Positions 8,413 through 19,106 of a DNA stretch of 64,000 nt are shown here, in pieces. Under the pieces are notes generated by a model. That model was not told where the DNA came from. It ran no database searches and saw only the letters and a program-made list of their open reading frames with translations. The position numbers and the translations under genes are program-made. The stretch is from CAWABB01 sp963701735 (GTDB taxonomy: Bacteria; Bacteroidota; Ignavibacteria; UBA10030; UBA6906): NCBI GenBank assembly GCA_963701735.1, contig CAVPBI010000010.1, positions 186,001 through 250,000 on the forward strand. Direction: 5' to 3'. Positions within the stretch are counted from its first letter, which is position 1; every line of letters begins with the position of its first letter.

Positions 8413-9634
8413 TCTGGTGCGCGCGCGGCCGTGCGCTGCTATGTCCGGGACGGCGCTGCACTCGCGCCAGGTTGCGCGCAATGAGGCTTGTGCGTGCCGC
8501 GACGCTCGCCGCACTGCGGAGACCGTCCTCAGGCGTGTTGCGTACGTAATCGAGGAGGCGATCCACGTCTGTCGTCGCAACGTGCATCCGCGTGTCCGAG
8601 GACCCGTAGTAGATAAAGATCGTGCCGTTTGGGCGCATCACCCATCCGTTGCTGAAGGTCACGTTTGAAACATCGCCCACGCGCTCCTCGCCCTCCGGAG
8701 CCATGAAGTGTCCACCGGGGCGGGCGATCACTCGATACGGCTCCTCGAGGTCAGTCAGGAACAGATAGAGGACGTAACGAAGCCCCGCGGCCGTGTTCCG
8801 CACACCGTGAGCAAGCTGGAGCCAGCCATGCTCAGTCTTCAGCGGAGCGGGTCCGAGGCCGTTCTTGACCTCCTTGATGGTATGATATTGCCGGTCGTCG
8901 ACGATGGTCTCCCTGTCAATGACCGCGCTCTCGATTGATGCCGAGAGTCCCCATCCGATGCCACCTCCTGAACCTGCTTCGATGAAGCCGTCCTGGGGGC
9001 GCGTGTAGAATCCGTACTTCCCGTGAATGAATTCGGGATGCAGGACTACATTTCGTTGCTGGGGGGAGGGAGTCTTCAGGTCCTGCAGTCGCTCCCATCT
9101 CATCAGGTCCTTCGTTCGCGCAATGCCGCACTGAGCCACGGCCGAGGATGTGTCTGTCCGGGAAGCGGAGGGATCCTTCCGTTCGGTACAGAACAGCCCG
9201 TAGATCCAGCCATCCTCATGCTTCACCACGCGCATGTCATAGACGTTGCCGTCCGGGTCCTCCGTCTCGGGCATCGTGATCGGATAGTCCCAGAACCGGA
9301 AGTTGTCGATGCCGTTGGGCGACTCCGCGACGGCGAAAAATGACTTCCGGTCAACTCCCTCAACACGCACGACGAGCAGGATCTTCCCGTCGTGCTCGAC
9401 GGCCCCAGAATTGAATGTCGCGTTGACGCCCAGGCGCTCAAGAAGGTGCGGATTGGTGGTGGGATCGAAATCGTAGCGCCAGTACAGGGGCGCGTGGGCA
9501 GCTGTAAGGACCGGATAGCGGTACCGTTCGAAGATGCCGTTCCCGCCGGGCAGAGGGCTGTTGCGCCGCCGCAGCAGTGTTCCATACGCTGTTTCGAGCG
9601 CCTTGAGGCGCCTGCTGAATTGGCTCCGAGTCAT
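8399..9634 (-). CDS. mgp: GH130 4-O-beta-D-mannosyl-D-glucose phosphorylase
   Basis: A 411-residue cytoplasmic inverting phosphorylase of GH130 subfamily 1. It splits mannosyl-glucose with phosphate into alpha-mannose-1-phosphate and glucose. Family blocks are clear: YRYPVLTAAHAP, ARVEGVDRKSFFAVAESPN-like, ETEDPDGNVYDMRVVKHEDG with the catalytic Asp region, TPSPQQRNVVLHPEF, and KNGLGPAPLKTEHGWL. The start ATG 9634 overlaps the symporter stop (ATGA), pointing to translational coupling. In the present sequence the two genes read as one frame because of a one-base shift at 9768-9771; the symporter's true end shows they are separate. With the epimerase and symporter it forms a complete mannobiose use route. 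Confidence 0.93.
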   Translation of the reverse strand: MTRSQFSRRLKALETAYGTLLRRRNSPLPGGNGIFERYRYPVLTAAHAPLYWRYDFDPTTNPHLLERLGVNATFNSGAVEHDGKILLVVRVEGVDRKSFFAVAESPNGIDNFRFWDYPITMPETEDPDGNVYDMRVVKHEDGWIYGLFCTERKDPSASRTDTSSAVAQCGIARTKDLMRWERLQDLKTPSPQQRNVVLHPEFIHGKYGFYTRPQDGFIEAGSGGGIGWGLSASIESAVIDRETIVDDRQYHTIKEVKNGLGPAPLKTEHGWLQLAHGVRNTAAGLRYVLYLFLTDLEEPYRVIARPGGHFMAPEGEERVGDVSNVTFSNGWVMRPNGTIFIYYGSSDTRMHVATTDVDRLLDYVRNTPEDGLRSAASVAARTSLIARNLARVQRRPGHSSARPRAHQNRRR

Positions 9635-11533
9635 GCGGTCTGCTCCGCTGTTGTTGCCTGCCGCTGCCGTGGTGTGGGGAGGGGACCGGCAAGCATATCG
9701 AGCTTGTCCCACCAGGTGAGCTTGAGTATCACGGAGGTCGCTACGGTGACGGCAAGCGTTGCAGAGGAAAAGACCGAAGTCTTCGATCACGAGATAGATA
9801 GGGAGGACCACGAGTGACGTTTGCCAGATGATTCCGATCACCACGTTAAAGGCGTCGCGCTTGAAGTGGCGGTTCGGCTGGAACTCGGGATGAAGCGCCT
9901 GAACCTTCTTGAGCACCGGCTTCCAGAACCCCCAGGGCCTCACCTGCATGTAGAAGTTCATGAGCACGTCGTCCTCCTCGGGCATTGAGAGATAGCTGCC
10001 CAGGACGCATCCCGCGGCCGATGCGGCAAGCACGTACGGAAATGCCGAGAGGGCGGGGAGCGAGGGGAAGAGGATCGGGAGTATGATGGCCGACGCAATG
10101 CCGGTGACCATGCCCCAGAAATATCCGTAACCGTTCAGCCTCCACCAGTACCACTTCAACACGTTCGCTGCCGTGTAGCCCCCATACAGTGCATTCACGA
10201 TCCAGAGAGTCACTTGATTGATGGACTCAACAACAAGCCCGAACGCGAAACCCAGAAGAACGAACACGACGGAGACAACGTAGCTCATCTTCACGTAGGT
10301 GCGTGGGGGAGCATCGGGGTTGATGAATTTCTTGTAGATGTCATTGACGACATACGCAGGTGCGGCGTTGATCGTGGCGGCATAGGTCGACATGAAAGCG
10401 GCGATCAGGCCGGCCATCAGGAGGCCGATAAGCCCCACCGGAATCAGCTCTCGCAAAGCGAATGGAAGGACCATTTCGAAATCGATCCCGGGGCCCATCG
10501 CGATGAGCTGGGGAGAATAGTACACGAGCGCGAGAACGGTCAGCCCTGCGATCATCATGTAGCGAGGAAAAAAGAGCACAACGGAGACGAACCAGCTCAT
10601 CTTCGCTGCTTCTTTTGGCGAGCGGGTGGCAAGGATCCGCTGCATATCATAGTTGGGGGCCGGGCCGGCCGCACTCACCAGGATCCCCTTGAACAACACC
10701 ATCATGAAAAAGATGGTAAACAGACTGTAACCGTCCTGCAGGATCTTCGTGTTCACCGCGTCGATGATTCCGGTCCAGTCGAGATCCAGCCTCCAACCGA
10801 AGAAGATGTTGCTCCAGCCATCGGGGACGACAGCCTGTAGCATCTCGGGAGACACGGCGTTCATGGCAACAATCCCCACAGCGACCGACGCAATCGTCAT
10901 CACGATGAACTGGAGGAACTCAGTGATGACGACACTGAACATCCCACCCTTTATGGCGTAGACCGCGGTGATGCTCATGAGAATCACAGCGTACATGTCG
11001 GGTGAGAGGTCCCACGGGAGGAATGTCTTCGCGAACTTCCCGATGCCTTTGAAGTCATACGCAATGAACCCGATGACGCTGACCAGTGCAAACACGACAA
11101 CGATGAGGTGCGCGAGCCTGGCCCCCTTGCTCTTGCCGAAACGGGTTTCGATCCACGCGGCACCCGTCATGACCCCCGAGCGACGGAGCCAGATGGCGAG
11201 AAAGACCATGAGGAATACCTGGTTGAAGACCGGCCACACCCACGGGAGAAAGACGCTCTTGAGTCCGTACACGAACAGGATGTACACCAGCCACATCGTT
11301 CCCGTTATGTCGAACATGCCGGATGCATTGGACACTCCGAGTATCCACCACGGCAGGGCATTCCCTCCCAGGAAATACGAGTTGATGTCCTTGATTGCGT
11401 GACGGGAAACCAGGATGCCCAGGATGAACACCACCGCAAAATACGCGATGATGATGGCCAGGTCGATGCCATGGATTTGCATGAACGAGGGCGCTTTCGA
11501 GGCGTGAGGAGGAGTGGGTTTGTGAATCGTCAT
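9631..11533 (-). CDS. Sodium:solute symporter for manno-disaccharides, frame-broken near the end
   Basis: A ~633-residue SSS-family symporter with about 13-14 TM helices. Visible features are IIAYFAVVFILGILVSRHAIKD, the SYFLGGNALPWWILGVSNASG motif after TM1, and NYDMQRILATRSPKEAAK, the family signature in the middle. The N-terminus is MTIHKPTP. After YLVIEDFG a T4 run (A4 at 9768-9771 on the plus strand) carries one base too many. Removing it gives a natural ending, SSATLAVTVATSV then LKLTWWDKLDMLAG to TTAEQTA-stop at 9631, overlapping the GH130 ATG. Left as is, it would read into GH130 as a 1044-residue fusion. It probably imports mannobiose with Na+; substrate inferred from neighbours. Confidence 0.87.
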
Positions 11534-11799
11534 TCACAAAGAGTGCCACGGAAACCCAATAATATCTGGCTCTTTCTCGGGTGCCCGGAGCAGCTCGACA
11601 GATTCCGCTTTATCATAACAATAATGGTTGCATATATTGATACATCTCGCTCTCGCCTGCCAGGGGTCGGGCGCCGAATCTGCTGCGAACGGACAGGGAA
11701 CGCTGCATCCTCGAATGGCAGGAGTCTTGCTGCACCATGTCGGCGGAACACCAACCATCCGTGGTTGTCATACTCCATCCGTGACTTCTTGCCTTTGTC
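11534..11799. promoter_or_regulatory. Divergent promoter region of symporter and esterase genes
   Basis: A 266-bp gap between divergently transcribed genes with a distinctly AT-rich core (about 11612-11645, CATAACAATAATGG and CATATATTGATAC). This is where promoters for both directions would lie. No operator repeat was recognised and the exact -10/-35 boxes are uncertain. Confidence 0.4.
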
Positions 11800-13827
11800 A
11801 TGATGAACCTACGAGCACTCACTCTTCTCCTGGTGGCATCAGTTGGCACGCACACGGCCAGTGCAGCCTCCGGACTCCGCCTGGCCCCTCTCTTCACCGA
11901 CAATATGGTCCTTCAGCAAGCAACGCGCGCTCCAATCTGGGGTACGGGAGATGCCGGCACCACTGTCCGCGTGGCAGCTTCGTGGGGATCGCGAGCGACC
12001 ACCACCGTGGGGGCTGACGGTTGGTGGAGCGTGGAACTCGCAACGCCCTCGGCAGGGGGGCCATTCGACCTGAACGTGACCCTTGGTGACTCAACCTGTG
12101 TTCTCCGAAACGTCCTCGTCGGGGAAGTCTGGCTGTGCTCCGGGCAGTCCAACATGGAAATGCCGATGGCGGGATGGCCGCCGACCGATACCATCATGAA
12201 CTCAGCGGAGGAGATCCAGGCATCAGACTTCCCGAACATCAGGCTCTTCACGGTCGCGCGGGCGTATGCGGTCCAGCCCTCGACGAACTGCGAGGGATCC
12301 TGGGCTGCCTCGTCACCGTCCACCACCCCGGCGTTCAGCGCCACCGCGTACTTCTTTGGACGCATGCTGCACAAGGAACTGGGTATCCCGATCGGTCTGA
12401 TCCACTCGAGCTGGGGTGGCACGCCCATAGAATCGTGGATGAGCATCGACACCCTGGCGCGAATGGAAGAGCATTCCGGAATTCGCGCGAACCTTGATGC
12501 AACGGTGGCAGGGATGGAGAAACTCGAGGCGTGGCGGCAGAACTTTCCGACGCTTTCGGTGGCAAACCGGCCCGCGGGTGAGCAGTGGAAGAACCTGGAC
12601 TTCAAAGACGGCCGTTGCGCTTCCGTAGAATATCCCGATGGCGCATGGCGGACGATGACGCTGCCGCGCGCCTGGGAGACTTCCGAGCTGGGGGAGTTTG
12701 ACGGTGCGGTGTGGTTCAGAAAGCGCGTCACAATTCCCGCGGCCTGGGTGGGGCGCGCGCTCACGCTGGAGCTGGGCCCTATTGATGATGTCGACATGAC
12801 CCATGTCAACGGCCAGCTGGTGGGGGCGCACGAGGCCGGGGGCATGTGGAAGGTGGATAGGATCTACGATGTCCCGGCCTCGCTCGTGATGGATACCGTT
12901 ATGACGATCGCAATACGCGTGATCGATTTCCAGGGGGGAGGGGGGATCTTCGGCCGGCCGGAGAGCCTTCGTATTCGTCCCGAGTCGGGCCAGGAAGCTG
13001 TCTCGCTTGCCGGGCCATGGCTCTACCTGCCGGTGGCGGAGTACAGGGCCCAGACCTTCGTTGTCTTCGGCTCAGACGGGGAGGCATTCGAGGCCCGCCC
13101 GGAAATGAGCCAGCAGTTCAGCGCGCACTCCCCGACGTCTCTGTTCAACGGCATGATTCATCCGCTCATGCCCTATCGGGTGCGGGGCGCGATCTGGTAC
13201 CAGGGGGAGGAGAACACGGGCAAACCGGAGGCGTACCAGAAACTGCTCGAAGCACTCATCGGCAACTGGCGAGATACATTCCGCTCGCCTGGCATGCCCT
13301 TCTACTATGCGCAGATCGCGCCGTATGCGTATGACCCGCCGACCCGCTCGGAACTCCTTCGCGAAGCCCAGTTGCAGTGCATGAATGTCGAGAACACGGG
13401 GATGGCCGTGACCCTGGATATCGGCGACGCCCGCAATATTCATCCTGCAAACAAGCAGGAGGTGGGAAGACGCCTGGCGCGCTGGGCTCTGGCAAAGACG
13501 TACGGGAAGGATATCCCGTATTCGGGTCCGCTGTACAGGTCCATGACGATCGAACGGGACAAGATCATTCTCGCGTTTGACCACGCAGGGGAACGTCTCG
13601 TGCTCCGCGATAACCCCGCAGGGACAGGTTTTCGGATCGCTGGAAGCGACAGGGTGTTCCGTGACGCCCGTGTGGAAGTCCGCGGCACATCCCTGGCCGT
13701 GTGGCACCCGGAGGTTCGCGATCCAGAGGCGGTCCGATACGCATTCAGCAACACTCCGCCCGCGACACTCTTCAATGCAGCAGGATTGCCGGCGCCGTCG
13801 TTTCGCACAGACAGTTGGATTCCGTGA
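11800..13827 (+). CDS. Sialate-O-acetylesterase-family (SGNH) carbohydrate esterase
   Basis: A 675-residue secreted esterase. A signal peptide ending around TASA precedes a beta-rich N-domain and a split SGNH fold. The nucleophile Ser is in CSGQSNMEMP (S117), and the Asp/His pair is in DIGDARNIHPANKQE near residue 550. Between the halves an inserted galactose-binding-like domain (WFRKRVTIPAAWVGRALTLE) is typical of this family. ATG 11800 is followed at once by a second ATG. The family includes sialate 9-O-acetylesterases and acetylxylan-type esterases; inside a mannan locus, removal of acetyl groups from acetylated (gluco)mannan is the most sensible role. No T9SS tail. Confidence 0.82.
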   Translation: MMNLRALTLLLVASVGTHTASAASGLRLAPLFTDNMVLQQATRAPIWGTGDAGTTVRVAASWGSRATTTVGADGWWSVELATPSAGGPFDLNVTLGDSTCVLRNVLVGEVWLCSGQSNMEMPMAGWPPTDTIMNSAEEIQASDFPNIRLFTVARAYAVQPSTNCEGSWAASSPSTTPAFSATAYFFGRMLHKELGIPIGLIHSSWGGTPIESWMSIDTLARMEEHSGIRANLDATVAGMEKLEAWRQNFPTLSVANRPAGEQWKNLDFKDGRCASVEYPDGAWRTMTLPRAWETSELGEFDGAVWFRKRVTIPAAWVGRALTLELGPIDDVDMTHVNGQLVGAHEAGGMWKVDRIYDVPASLVMDTVMTIAIRVIDFQGGGGIFGRPESLRIRPESGQEAVSLAGPWLYLPVAEYRAQTFVVFGSDGEAFEARPEMSQQFSAHSPTSLFNGMIHPLMPYRVRGAIWYQGEENTGKPEAYQKLLEALIGNWRDTFRSPGMPFYYAQIAPYAYDPPTRSELLREAQLQCMNVENTGMAVTLDIGDARNIHPANKQEVGRRLARWALAKTYGKDIPYSGPLYRSMTIERDKIILAFDHAGERLVLRDNPAGTGFRIAGSDRVFRDARVEVRGTSLAVWHPEVRDPEAVRYAFSNTPPATLFNAAGLPAPSFRTDSWIP

Positions 13828-13898
13828 CACGTGGCTTCCCTGGCAGATGTCATGCCCGCGGGAGCTCAGGCTCCCCCCATAGACAGGAGGTGAACATC

Positions 13899-15728
13899 AT
13901 GCCCCGTTCGATCCGAGATCTAACGAACCGCGCGATTCTCTTTCTGTGTCTCTTTGCCGGAATGGCGAGCGCACCTGCGCAGTTCACGCATCTTGTCACA
14001 CGATCGGGCGACAAGCTGATGGACGGGGACCGCCAGCTGCGGTTCATATCTTTCAATACCCCGAATCTTCACTATCTCGAGGATTACCTGCCATTCGACG
14101 GGACCAATCCCTGGCGCTTGCCAGATGAGGGGGAGATCAGGGACGCGCTGACGGCAATCCGTCAACTCGGGGGAAAAGTGACGCGGATGTATGTCCTCTC
14201 GGTCCGCCGTTTGGAAGACGAGCCCGGGATCATTCGGCATGTCGAGGGGCCGGGAGTGTTCAATGAAGAAGCGTTCGTTGCCCTCGACAGGGTGATGAAG
14301 GTCGCCAACGAGGTCGGTGTGCGCGTGATCATCCCGTTCGTGGACAACTGGAAGTGGTGGGGGGGACCGAAAGAATACGCCGGCTTCCGGGGCAAACAAG
14401 AGGCTGAATTCTGGACCGACCCTCAGATCATCGAGGACATGAAGGCGACAATCCGATTCGTCGTGAATCGCCGGAACACGCTGACGGGGGCCATGTACAA
14501 AGATGACAAGGCCCTTCTGTGCTGGGAAACCGGCAACGAGCTCGGGGCGCCGTATTCATGGACGCGTGAGATCGCTGCCTACGTGAAAACCCTGGACAGC
14601 AACCACCTTCTGATGGAAGGAATCAGGGCCGGGGAGCTTTCCCAGGAGGCGCTTGACGATCCCAACCTAGACATCCTGTCGACCCACCACTATGGCGATC
14701 CGCTCGTCTCCATCGAGAAGATCGTCGCGAACGCGGCGAAGGCCAGGGGGAAGAAACCGTACGTGGTCGGCGAATACGGGATCGTTCCGACGCAGGACAT
14801 CCGGGTGATGACGGATACGATCATGAACCAGGGAATTGCGGGAGGGATGCTGTGGAGTCTCCGGTACCGCAACAGGGAGGGCGGGTTCTATCATCACCAC
14901 GAGTACAACAATGTCGGCGCGTATCGGTGGCCAGGCTTCCTGAACGGGAGCTTCTGCGACGAAGAGGTGGTTCTTACGATCATGCGGGAGAAGGCGTACC
15001 AGATTGACGGTCTTCCTGTTCCGCGCCTCCCGATTCCTGAGCCGCCGGTCCTGCTGCCGATCAGTGACGTGTCGGCGATTTCGTGGAGGGGCTCAACGGG
15101 GGCATCGTCCTATGTCGTCCAGCGGCAGGAGACAGAGTCATCTGAATGGGTCGTGGTCGCGGAGAATGTCGATGAAAGCCGCTACCAGTACCGCCCGCTG
15201 TTCAGCGATGAGACGGCGGAGATCGGGAAACGGTACACGTATCGTGTGCTCGCCCGGAATGAATCCGGAATGTCGGCGCCGTCCGATGTGATCGGTCCCG
15301 TCGAGGTCACGTGGAAGACCATCGTTGACGAGATGGAGAACTTCGACCGCGTTTTCCAGAAGGAGGGAAGCTTCACGCTGCTCTCCGTTCAGGACATCAG
15401 GAAGGCGAAAGAGGATCGCTCGCGGGTCTCGGGCAGCTCTGACAGCTATCTTGTGTACAAAGTCGTTCGGAACGCCGTAGGCGTCGTCGTTGACGCGTTC
15501 CTTCCAAACGGAGGCGATGCTGTCCAGCTCATGGTATCCTCGGACGGGGAGGACTATGACGACCTTGAGGCCAGGCGGGAGTTGTTCGTGGTTGGGAAGA
15601 ACGACTACGGCTACTTCGACGCCGCCCGATGGACGGCCCGGCAGATTCCCTCCGGGACGAGGTATGTGAAGATAGTGTTCCAGGGGGGCGTTCAGTTGAG
15701 CAGAGTCGAAGTATCGTACGGGGATTGA
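13899..15728 (+). CDS. Secreted GH5-type mannanase with FN3 and C-terminal binding-like domain
   Basis: A 609-residue exported glycoside hydrolase. A strong AGGAGGTGA site precedes ATG 13899, followed by a signal peptide ending near SAPAQ. The catalytic domain (about 30-385) has the GH5 clan-A acid/base Glu in LLCWETGNELG (E214), nucleophile Glu in YVVGEYG (E292), and mannanase-like FVDNWKWWGGPKEYAGF. A fibronectin-III-like domain follows (about 390-465) and then a ~130-residue beta-sandwich-like module (FDRVFQKEGSF to LSRVEVSYGD), probably carbohydrate binding. No T9SS sorting domain. The gene lies 71 bp after the esterase and is probably in its transcript. Activity on mannan is inferred from the cleft motifs and neighbours. 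Confidence 0.82.
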   Translation: MPRSIRDLTNRAILFLCLFAGMASAPAQFTHLVTRSGDKLMDGDRQLRFISFNTPNLHYLEDYLPFDGTNPWRLPDEGEIRDALTAIRQLGGKVTRMYVLSVRRLEDEPGIIRHVEGPGVFNEEAFVALDRVMKVANEVGVRVIIPFVDNWKWWGGPKEYAGFRGKQEAEFWTDPQIIEDMKATIRFVVNRRNTLTGAMYKDDKALLCWETGNELGAPYSWTREIAAYVKTLDSNHLLMEGIRAGELSQEALDDPNLDILSTHHYGDPLVSIEKIVANAAKARGKKPYVVGEYGIVPTQDIRVMTDTIMNQGIAGGMLWSLRYRNREGGFYHHHEYNNVGAYRWPGFLNGSFCDEEVVLTIMREKAYQIDGLPVPRLPIPEPPVLLPISDVSAISWRGSTGASSYVVQRQETESSEWVVVAENVDESRYQYRPLFSDETAEIGKRYTYRVLARNESGMSAPSDVIGPVEVTWKTIVDEMENFDRVFQKEGSFTLLSVQDIRKAKEDRSRVSGSSDSYLVYKVVRNAVGVVVDAFLPNGGDAVQLMVSSDGEDYDDLEARRELFVVGKNDYGYFDAARWTARQIPSGTRYVKIVFQGGVQLSRVEVSYGD

Positions 15729-16059
15729 ACGCCAGGAGTTCGGGAGGGGGCGATTCCGGTCTTATTATTATAGATATGTGGTTATTAAGAGCATAACCGC
15801 CCGCTCCCGCTGGGATTCCGGAACCGTCAAAAAGTCAAGCATTTTCACGTGATTGCTCTTGCAGAACTGTTGGCACTATTTGTGTCCACCCTTGACTAGT
15901 TTGAAGAGCATTCGTATGCTCCGGCGTGGGGACCCAATCCACTCCGGGCGAGGGGAACACCTTCCGCTCAACGTGATTCAGCATTCCATGAATGGCCGTT
16001 CAGAAGTCACGTCTTCACCACCACAATCACTCCTTCCTCAACTGCATTTCGGAGGACGT
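15729..16059. other. Intergenic region before the tandem-CBM gene
   Basis: About 331 bp without a gene. It has an AT-rich patch (15760-15800) containing a weak 6-bp inverted repeat GGTTAT/ATAACC (15780-15798), and TGGCAC at 15871 that vaguely resembles half of a sigma-54 site. A GGAGG site at 16051-16055 serves the gene at 16060. Probably a promoter region; nothing else seen. Confidence 0.35.
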
Positions 16060-18939
16060 ATGAAGAGAGTTCTACTCATCGCCATGGGACTCTTCCTGCT
16101 CAGTCTCCCGGCGGCCGCTCAGGTCCTGGAAGATTTTGAGACAGGGATGGGCGACGTCAAGTCTCTCTGGGGTAGCCTTGCGGGGCTCACCCAGATTGCC
16201 GATCCCAGCGGAAAGACCGCGGGAGTCCTGGAAGTCAACTACAACGCCTCCGGCGGCGCGTTCGGTCTGGAGACGACAGTCGATGCGGCGACCTCCTATG
16301 CGCTGGTGTTCTGGGTATGGTTGCCGGCGACTGTGCCGGACACTTTGGCGTTCAAGGTGTTCGCCCAGGACAACGCGAACTGGGCGTGGAACCAGTACTA
16401 CTACACGGCGGTGGATATTCCGAAGGAAGTCTGGTATCCTCTGATTTTTGACATGGAGGCGATCCGGGCGAAGCCAGGGAGCAACTTCGACCACCACGTC
16501 AACAAGCTCGGGAAGCTAGGCATCGAGATCATCGCGACGAACTGGACCGGGCAGATCTATTTCGACAACATCGGCCGGTTGAACACAAATCCGAATCTTC
16601 TCTCCGACTTCGAGGCGAGCATCGGCGACGTGAAGTCTCTCTGGGGCGGTCTTGCAGGGCTCACCCAGATTGCCGATCCGAGTGGAAAGACCGCGGGAGT
16701 CCTGGAGGTCAACTACAACGCCTCCGGCGGCGCGTTCGGTCTGGAGAAGACGGTTGACGCAACGACGGATCACGGACTGGTGTTCTGGGTCTGGTTGCCG
16801 GCGACTGTGCCTGACGACATGGCGTTCAAGGTCTTCGCTCAGGACAACGCGAACTGGGCGTGGAACCAGTACTACTACACGGCGGTGGATATTCCGAAGG
16901 AAGTCTGGTATCCTCTGATTTTTGACATGGAGGCGATCCGGGCGAAGCCAGGGAGCAACTTCGACCACCACGTCAACAAGCTCGGGAAGCTGGGCGTTGA
17001 AATCACCACGACCACGTGGACAGGCCAGATCTATGTTGACAACATCGGCTTCGTCACCTCGGCGGTGGGCAAGAAGTGGAACATCGCCGACTTCAACGCG
17101 GCCGCCGGCGGAGCGTACGGCTTCAGCGTCGAGGGATGGGGCCCGGCGTTCGGGACACTGCGAACATCATTGATCCCGACGAACTCGGCGAACCGCTTGC
17201 TGCGCCGTCCCCGCGGGCTTCGGCACGAACGACAAGGGAAACATGGCGAAGCAAAACGTGACCCTGTATTCCGCCGATGCCGATACGTTTGCCAACGAAA
17301 TCACGATCGATCTATGGATTCCTGCTGACCTGCCCGAAGAGCCTCAGATCAGCCTGCAGTACACCGGCACGACGAGCACGTGGTCAGAGCAGATCGCCCC
17401 GTGGCATGGCAGCCCCGACTCGCTGGTGAAGGGGGAATGGAACACGATTCATTATGATGCTCTGGCGAAGTATCTCGACGGGCGAGATCGATCCGACCAA
17501 ACCGGGCGTCGTCCGTCTGCAGATCTACTATCCGGCCCCGGTGCCCACCTACGACCGGGGAGTTCCTACGTCGACAACGTGACCCTCTGGGGGATCCAGC
17601 AGCCGCAGGGCAGCCTGACGTCGCCGACGGTCGCTGCGAGACCCGACACGTCCGAGGTGCCGTTCAAAGAGTGGTACTTCACTCGGATTGAATGGGCTGA
17701 CAACACGCTCGGGTCGGAAAGCTACAATGTGTACAGGAGCGCGAGCTGCGATCACCGATCTGGCGGCACCGGAGGTAGTGCAGATCGCCACGAACATTCC
17801 CCATGGTATCCAGCTGTGGGGTGACAGGCCCTGGTCCACAGACGGTGCCACGACCACACATTACTTTGCCGTGACCGCAACCGACGGCATTACCGAGACG
17901 CCGCTCAGTGATGCAGCCAAGGCCGGCCCGTTCACCTTCCCGAGCAGCGCGACCGCAAAGGCGCAGTATGTTGCAGACTTTGCGAGCACCTTCGTGATCG
18001 ACGGACAGGGAGACGAGTTCACGCCGTATGCGTCATTTGCGCTGATACCCGAAGGTGCGAGCGACTCGGCGGGATTGTCCTGGACCCCGGCTTCAACGGA
18101 CATCAACTACAAGATCACGTTCATCATCGACGACAATTACCTCTACATCTTTGCCGACGTCACAGATGACGATATCCGCATGGATGCAGCCGGCCAGTCC
18201 TGGGAGGGCGATGCCATCGAGTTCTATATGGGGTTCTACGATGTGCGGCCTCTCACCAAGTTGCATCCGCAGGGCGTTCAGAAAGCTCTGGGCGACTGGC
18301 GCATCGGGTTCAACGCGCAGGGGTTCATTTCTCTCGACGGAGGCGCTGCCTCCACTGCTGTGCCCGGCGTAACGGGTTCCGATTACGGCATCCTGGCCAA
18401 ACTCACGGGTGATGGGTACACGGTCGAGGCGAAGCTGAACCTGGATTCACTGGCGCAAGGGCAAAGCCTTCACCCTCACAGATGGGATGCTCCTGCCGCT
18501 CAAGATCGACCTGAACGACTGGGATCCGCTGAAGGGTGATACCGCGCGGCGGCAGATCGCACAGTTTGGCGGGACGGGTGTGAGTCTTGACCAGTCATGG
18601 ACCCGCCCGAGCACGTGGGGGTACCTTGAGGTTGTCGGCGGACCGACAAGCGTTGCCGAGGAGAACACGCTCCCGACGGAGTACAAGCTGTACACGAACT
18701 TCCCCAACCCGTTCAACCCGTCCACAATCATCCGTTATGATCTGAAGGAGGACGTGGATGTGATGGTGAAAGTATACAGCGTGCTCGGTCAGGAAGTGGC
18801 CACGCTGGTGCACGAGCCACAGAAGGCCGGGCGGTACGCGGTGACGTTCGATGCATCCCGCCTTGCCACGGGGATGTATGTGTACACGATCCGCGCCGGT
18901 TCCTTCGCTGCCACACAGAAGATGATGTTCTTGAAGTAA
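16060..18939 (+). CDS. Large secreted multi-CBM protein with T9SS tail, multiply frame-broken
   Basis: A ~960-residue extracellular protein without a recognised catalytic domain. Start ATG 16060 (GGAGG site) and signal peptide MKRVLLIAMGLFLLSLPAAAQ. In order: two near-identical ~158-residue beta-sandwich units (each opening DFE and closing Y[FV]DNIG), a third, diverged unit (ADFNAAAGGAYGF to SYVDNVTLWG), an FN3-like segment (SYNVYRS to HYFAVTATDG), a CBM9-like domain (VADFASTFVIDGQGDEF to KLNLDS), and a T9SS sorting domain (NFPNPFNPSTIIRY to MMFLK). The frame changes near 17157, 17207, 17480, 17555, 17740 and 18465, yet every piece is conserved. Likely a mannan-binding surface protein. It stands alone before a strong terminator. 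Confidence 0.72.
16132..17048 (+). repeat. 474-bp tandem duplication coding for two binding modules
   Basis: Two direct copies offset by exactly 474 bp (158 codons), about 16132-16574 and 16606-17048. A 152-bp core (16366-16517 versus 16840-16991) is identical including silent positions, while the flanks differ at scattered bases. This indicates a recent duplication or gene conversion. Confidence 0.9.
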
Positions 18940-18976
18940 CGGACACGAGTTCCGGACTGCGCTGATGCGGACACCC

Positions 18977-19020
18977 CGAATGGCAGGAGAGAGCGTTCTC
19001 CTGCCATTCGTTGTTTTTGT
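18977..19020 (+). terminator. Strong intrinsic terminator
   Basis: Perfect 14-bp stem (CGAATGGCAGGAGA / TCTCCTGCCATTCG) with a 6-base loop, followed at once by TTGTTTTTGT. It lies 37 bp after the multi-CBM gene and 87 bp before the TonB receptor ATG. It ends the upstream transcript, so the long downstream operon needs its own promoter in 19020-19106 or some readthrough. Confidence 0.9.
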
Positions 19021-19106
19021 CGATGTGAGGTAATCATGGACCCCGCCCCGTTGCATCGTGCGTGGGCAGGCAAGACTCTCGAGCGTACCGTTCAACAGGC
19101 GAACCT

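Noticed and set aside
8399..11533. One 1044-residue symporter-phosphorylase fusion protein
   Set aside because: A one-base correction at 9768-9771 gives a proper symporter end and an ATGA overlap with a proper GH130 start; the linker in the uncorrected frame looks non-coding.
15871..15887. Possible sigma-54 promoter (TGGCAC...)
   Set aside because: The -12 element lacks the needed GC at the right distance; only half of the motif is present.
16132..17048. CRISPR-like or mobile-element repeat
   Set aside because: The repeats are in frame within one gene, 474 bp apart, and encode protein modules; there is no spacer pattern, transposase or terminal inverted repeats.
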